Source of the DNA: Cytophagales bacterium
GTDB lineage: Bacteria > Bacteroidota > Bacteroidia > Cytophagales > Cyclobacteriaceae
Direction of reading: 5' to 3'
Assembly (NCBI GenBank): GCA_027317105.1
Contig: DAHVFH010000186.1
Span: 1-17,760 of the forward strand
Length of the DNA: 17,760 bases
The position numbers and the translations under genes are program-made. The notes under the pieces were generated by a model. That model had not been told where the DNA came from, searched no databases, and saw only the letters and a list, made by a program, of their open reading frames with translations. Positions 15,783 to 17,760 of the stretch are shown here, in pieces (position 1 is the stretch's first letter; the number at the start of each line of letters is the position of its first letter).

Positions 15783-16116
15783 CGGCCAACTTCATCGCTT
15801 CGTTCTTGTTTTCACGGATATGTAATAGGTCTGCCAATCCAAGGATTTCGAAAGTATTGATCACTTTGCCTTTGAGCCCAAACAATACCATCTGGATTTT
15901 TTTGTCCCGGCATTCTTCAATGTACGACATAAATACACCCAATCCAGCCGAAGAAATATATTCTAATCCATGGCAATCGACCAGAATTTTTTTGAATCCC
16001 TCCCCCACACTTTTAGCGATGGATAGATCCAATTCTATGGAAGAGCTCGCATCGATTTCACCGACCACTGCGATGATATCGGCTCCGTTTTCCTGTATTC
16101 TTTTAATGTGAACCAT
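15766..16116 (-). CDS. STAS-domain anti-sigma-factor antagonist, RsbV-like
   Basis: The 116-residue protein is one STAS domain, the length usual for RsbV/SpoIIAA. VVGEIDASSSIELD (17-30) forms the first strands, and ILVDCHGLEYISSAGLGVF (44-62) contains the conserved phosphorylation site, with S55 aligned to the phosphorylated Ser58 of SpoIIAA. GLKGKVINTFEILGLADLLHI (79-99) matches the C-terminal part of the domain. Unphosphorylated, it should bind the RsbW-like kinase and free that kinase's partner; the upstream PP2C phosphatase would restore that state. It starts 24 bases after the phosphatase stop and overlaps the kinase gene by 17 bases, so all three are one operon. Confidence 0.92.
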   Translation of the reverse strand: MVHIKRIQENGADIIAVVGEIDASSSIELDLSIAKSVGEGFKKILVDCHGLEYISSAGLGVFMSYIEECRDKKIQMVLFGLKGKVINTFEILGLADLLHIRENKNEAMKLADELSV

Positions 16117-16140
16117 AATTGTTAACGGTTTTAAGCAAGT

Positions 16141-17760
16141 TTAGTTATCCTTGAATCTTATTGTCATGGATGTGTAATCGTCATTGATGTTCTTCGATCC
16201 GGAAAACTCATAGAGCTTTTTAATAATGTGATCTTCTATTTCCTGGGCGCCCACGCTCGCCACTTCATTCAATGATAAGGCCAATCGGTCATACCCAAAT
16301 TCCTCACTTTTCGCATTTTTTGCTTCGGTGATACCATCGGTGTAGAGCAGCATAGTATCGCCCGGGGCGTAAATGAATTCATTTGTCTCGATATGATTAC
16401 TATAATCGGTGCTTCGGACCATACCCAAGGCTGCGCCCTTGTCAGTTAGGTAAAAGGATTTGCTAGTTCCGGCATGCAAGTAAAGCACTGGGCAATGACC
16501 CGCCCTAGAATAGCGTACTTTTTTGTCGTTGGTATCAATAACAAAGTAAGAAGCAGAAATGAACGAAGCCCGTTCTAAACAGTAAATTAAGGCCTGGTTT
16601 GCCCGTGTCATGAATTCCTTAGGATCAAGGTGCTGTTGTGCCAAGCTATGAAAAATTCCTTTCATCTGACTCATGTGAAAGGCTGCTATGGTTCCTTTAC
16701 CTGAAACATCCGCAATAATCAAGGCCACTAAATGATCATTAATTCGAAGGGTATCATAATAATCTCCTCCCACTTCATCGGGTGAAGCAGAGAACGCCAC
16801 AATCTCAAAGTCTTTATCTTGTTCTAATTTCGTAGGCAATAAACTCTGCTGAACCGTCTTTGCAATCTTCAGTTCTTCTTTGTAGCGCGCATTTTGAAAT
16901 GCCTCTTCCATTAGCCGGAAGTTTTCGATCGATATCCCTGCCTGATTAGCAAAAGTGGAAACGATGCGCGTCATCTCTTTATTGAATCCGTCCGGCAGCT
17001 CTTTAAGAAGTGCCAACGTGCCAATATTTACCTCTTTAACGACAATCGGAAAAGCGAGAATTGAGCGAAAGCGTGACCCCTTCATGGAGGCCATGTGCCT
17101 GGAAATATTTGTTGTTTTCTCTGTTCCCGAATCGAGGATCCCTTTGACATTCTTTTTTTCAAGATGTTCGCGAATATTTTTGGACTCCTGTTCCGTCATC
17201 CGGTAGGTAAACATTTTGCGGTCGTTGCTTGCTCCTGTGATTTCGAGCCAAGCGGCATCGGCAAAAACTGAGCTTACCGAACTTTCGAGCAATATGTTGT
17301 AAACACTCTCCTCATCTTGCTCAGTCTGGATAGATTGGCTAATCCGCTGAAAATTCACTACTTCCTCTAGCTTTTGTTCAAAAACGGATGAAGTTGGAAG
17401 GTTGAACAAAATCACTAAAAAGGAAAAAACGCCATAAATAACGATGAACGCAGCCAGGATGAAAATGAAAAGGAGATTCCGATAATCGAGAAAAGCCATA
17501 GATTGCTCACCGATTTTTACGGTTAAATCCTGAACGGTATAAAAAAAGTACGCGAAGTAAAAAAAAACGAGAATCAACAACAGCAGGCTCGTCCACTTTT
17601 GTTTGTAGTTGAGGTACGCCACCCAACGCATATTGGCCGATAGCGCAAGCACCAAACCGCCAATGATCAAATACATGGAAGTGTTCACGGCTTGAGAAAA
17701 CCGAATGCCTGCGCTGTCATAAAGCAAAACCGCAAACAAGATAAATTCAAACACGAGCCA
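16141..17760 (-). CDS. RsbU/SpoIIE-type PP2C phosphatase with membrane and GAF domains (5' end outside window)
   Basis: The frame stays open to the right edge, so the N-terminus is probably missing; a GTG at 17754 is the only start in view and leaves 537 residues. Counting from it, three or four transmembrane helices lie at about 2-12, 25-45, 54-74 and 93-118. A GAF domain follows (about 140-280), then a linker helix ending in KTVQQSLLP (299-307), usual before SpoIIE domains, and a PP2C domain to the C-terminus. Its metal-site motifs are GGDYYD (329-334), IIADVSGKG (346-354), MLLYTDGITEA (468-478) and NDDYTSM (524-530). It should dephosphorylate the RsbV-like protein encoded next, so a signal sensed by the GAF or membrane part would feed the partner switch. 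Confidence 0.92.
   Translation of the reverse strand, partial: WLVFEFILFAVLLYDSAGIRFSQAVNTSMYLIIGGLVLALSANMRWVAYLNYKQKWTSLLLLILVFFYFAYFFYTVQDLTVKIGEQSMAFLDYRNLLFIFILAAFIVIYGVFSFLVILFNLPTSSVFEQKLEEVVNFQRISQSIQTEQDEESVYNILLESSVSSVFADAAWLEITGASNDRKMFTYRMTEQESKNIREHLEKKNVKGILDSGTEKTTNISRHMASMKGSRFRSILAFPIVVKEVNIGTLALLKELPDGFNKEMTRIVSTFANQAGISIENFRLMEEAFQNARYKEELKIAKTVQQSLLPTKLEQDKDFEIVAFSASPDEVGGDYYDTLRINDHLVALIIADVSGKGTIAAFHMSQMKGIFHSLAQQHLDPKEFMTRANQALIYCLERASFISASYFVIDTNDKKVRYSRAGHCPVLYLHAGTSKSFYLTDKGAALGMVRSTDYSNHIETNEFIYAPGDTMLLYTDGITEAKNAKSEEFGYDRLALSLNEVASVGAQEIEDHIIKKLYEFSGSKNINDDYTSMTIRFKDN

Noticed and set aside
15486..15860. Plus-strand open frame of 124 codons across the RsbV/RsbW-like genes
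   Set aside because: Antisense to two clear genes with intact motifs; no family resemblance.

Overview
The window looks like a chromosomal segment of a Bacteroidota bacterium, probably of the Cytophagales/Cyclobacteriaceae type (an inference from gene content and style, not from a marker gene). Supporting signs are a 1116-residue SecA with the insertions and zinc-finger-free tail usual in that phylum, a DUF4834 protein, a bacterial group II geranylgeranylglyceryl phosphate synthase, an FtsX-type permease starting MLKNYIKTAFR, promoter-like TAnnTTTG boxes close to start codons, and almost no Shine-Dalgarno sequences. Coding density is high: no gene-free stretch exceeds about 140 bases. I see no tRNA, rRNA, CRISPR array, insertion sequence or phage module.

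Layout. Positions 1-824 (minus) hold the N-terminal part of an ABC transporter permease that runs off the left edge. Positions 940-6005 (plus) carry a small DUF4834 membrane protein, dapF, secA and a secreted SPOR-domain protein; the gaps around dapF and secA are filled with small inverted or tandem repeats. Everything from 6010 to the right edge is on the minus strand. In transcription order from the right edge it reads: an RsbU-like GAF/PP2C phosphatase (its N-terminus lies beyond the window), an RsbV-like STAS protein and an RsbW-like kinase; then three SurA/PpiC-type periplasmic chaperone genes; then a MoxR AAA+ ATPase, an M20D amidohydrolase and a Na/Pi-cotransporter-like protein; then a holin-X-like membrane protein, a single-span unknown protein and the GGGP synthase, which converges on the SPOR gene with a gap of four bases.

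How the genes fit together. Much of the window concerns the cell envelope: SecA drives export, the three SurA-like proteins would escort exported outer-membrane proteins, DapF supplies meso-diaminopimelate for peptidoglycan, the SPOR protein probably binds peptidoglycan, and GGGP synthase makes an ether-lipid precursor. The RsbU/V/W trio is a complete partner-switching relay with no sigma factor beside it, so its output is unknown. Nothing here is plainly a new system. The most rewarding points are the orphan partner switch, the short tandem repeat that extends the SPOR reading frame, the three-gene chaperone operon whose middle member lacks a visible parvulin domain, and the GGGP synthase operon with two small membrane proteins.
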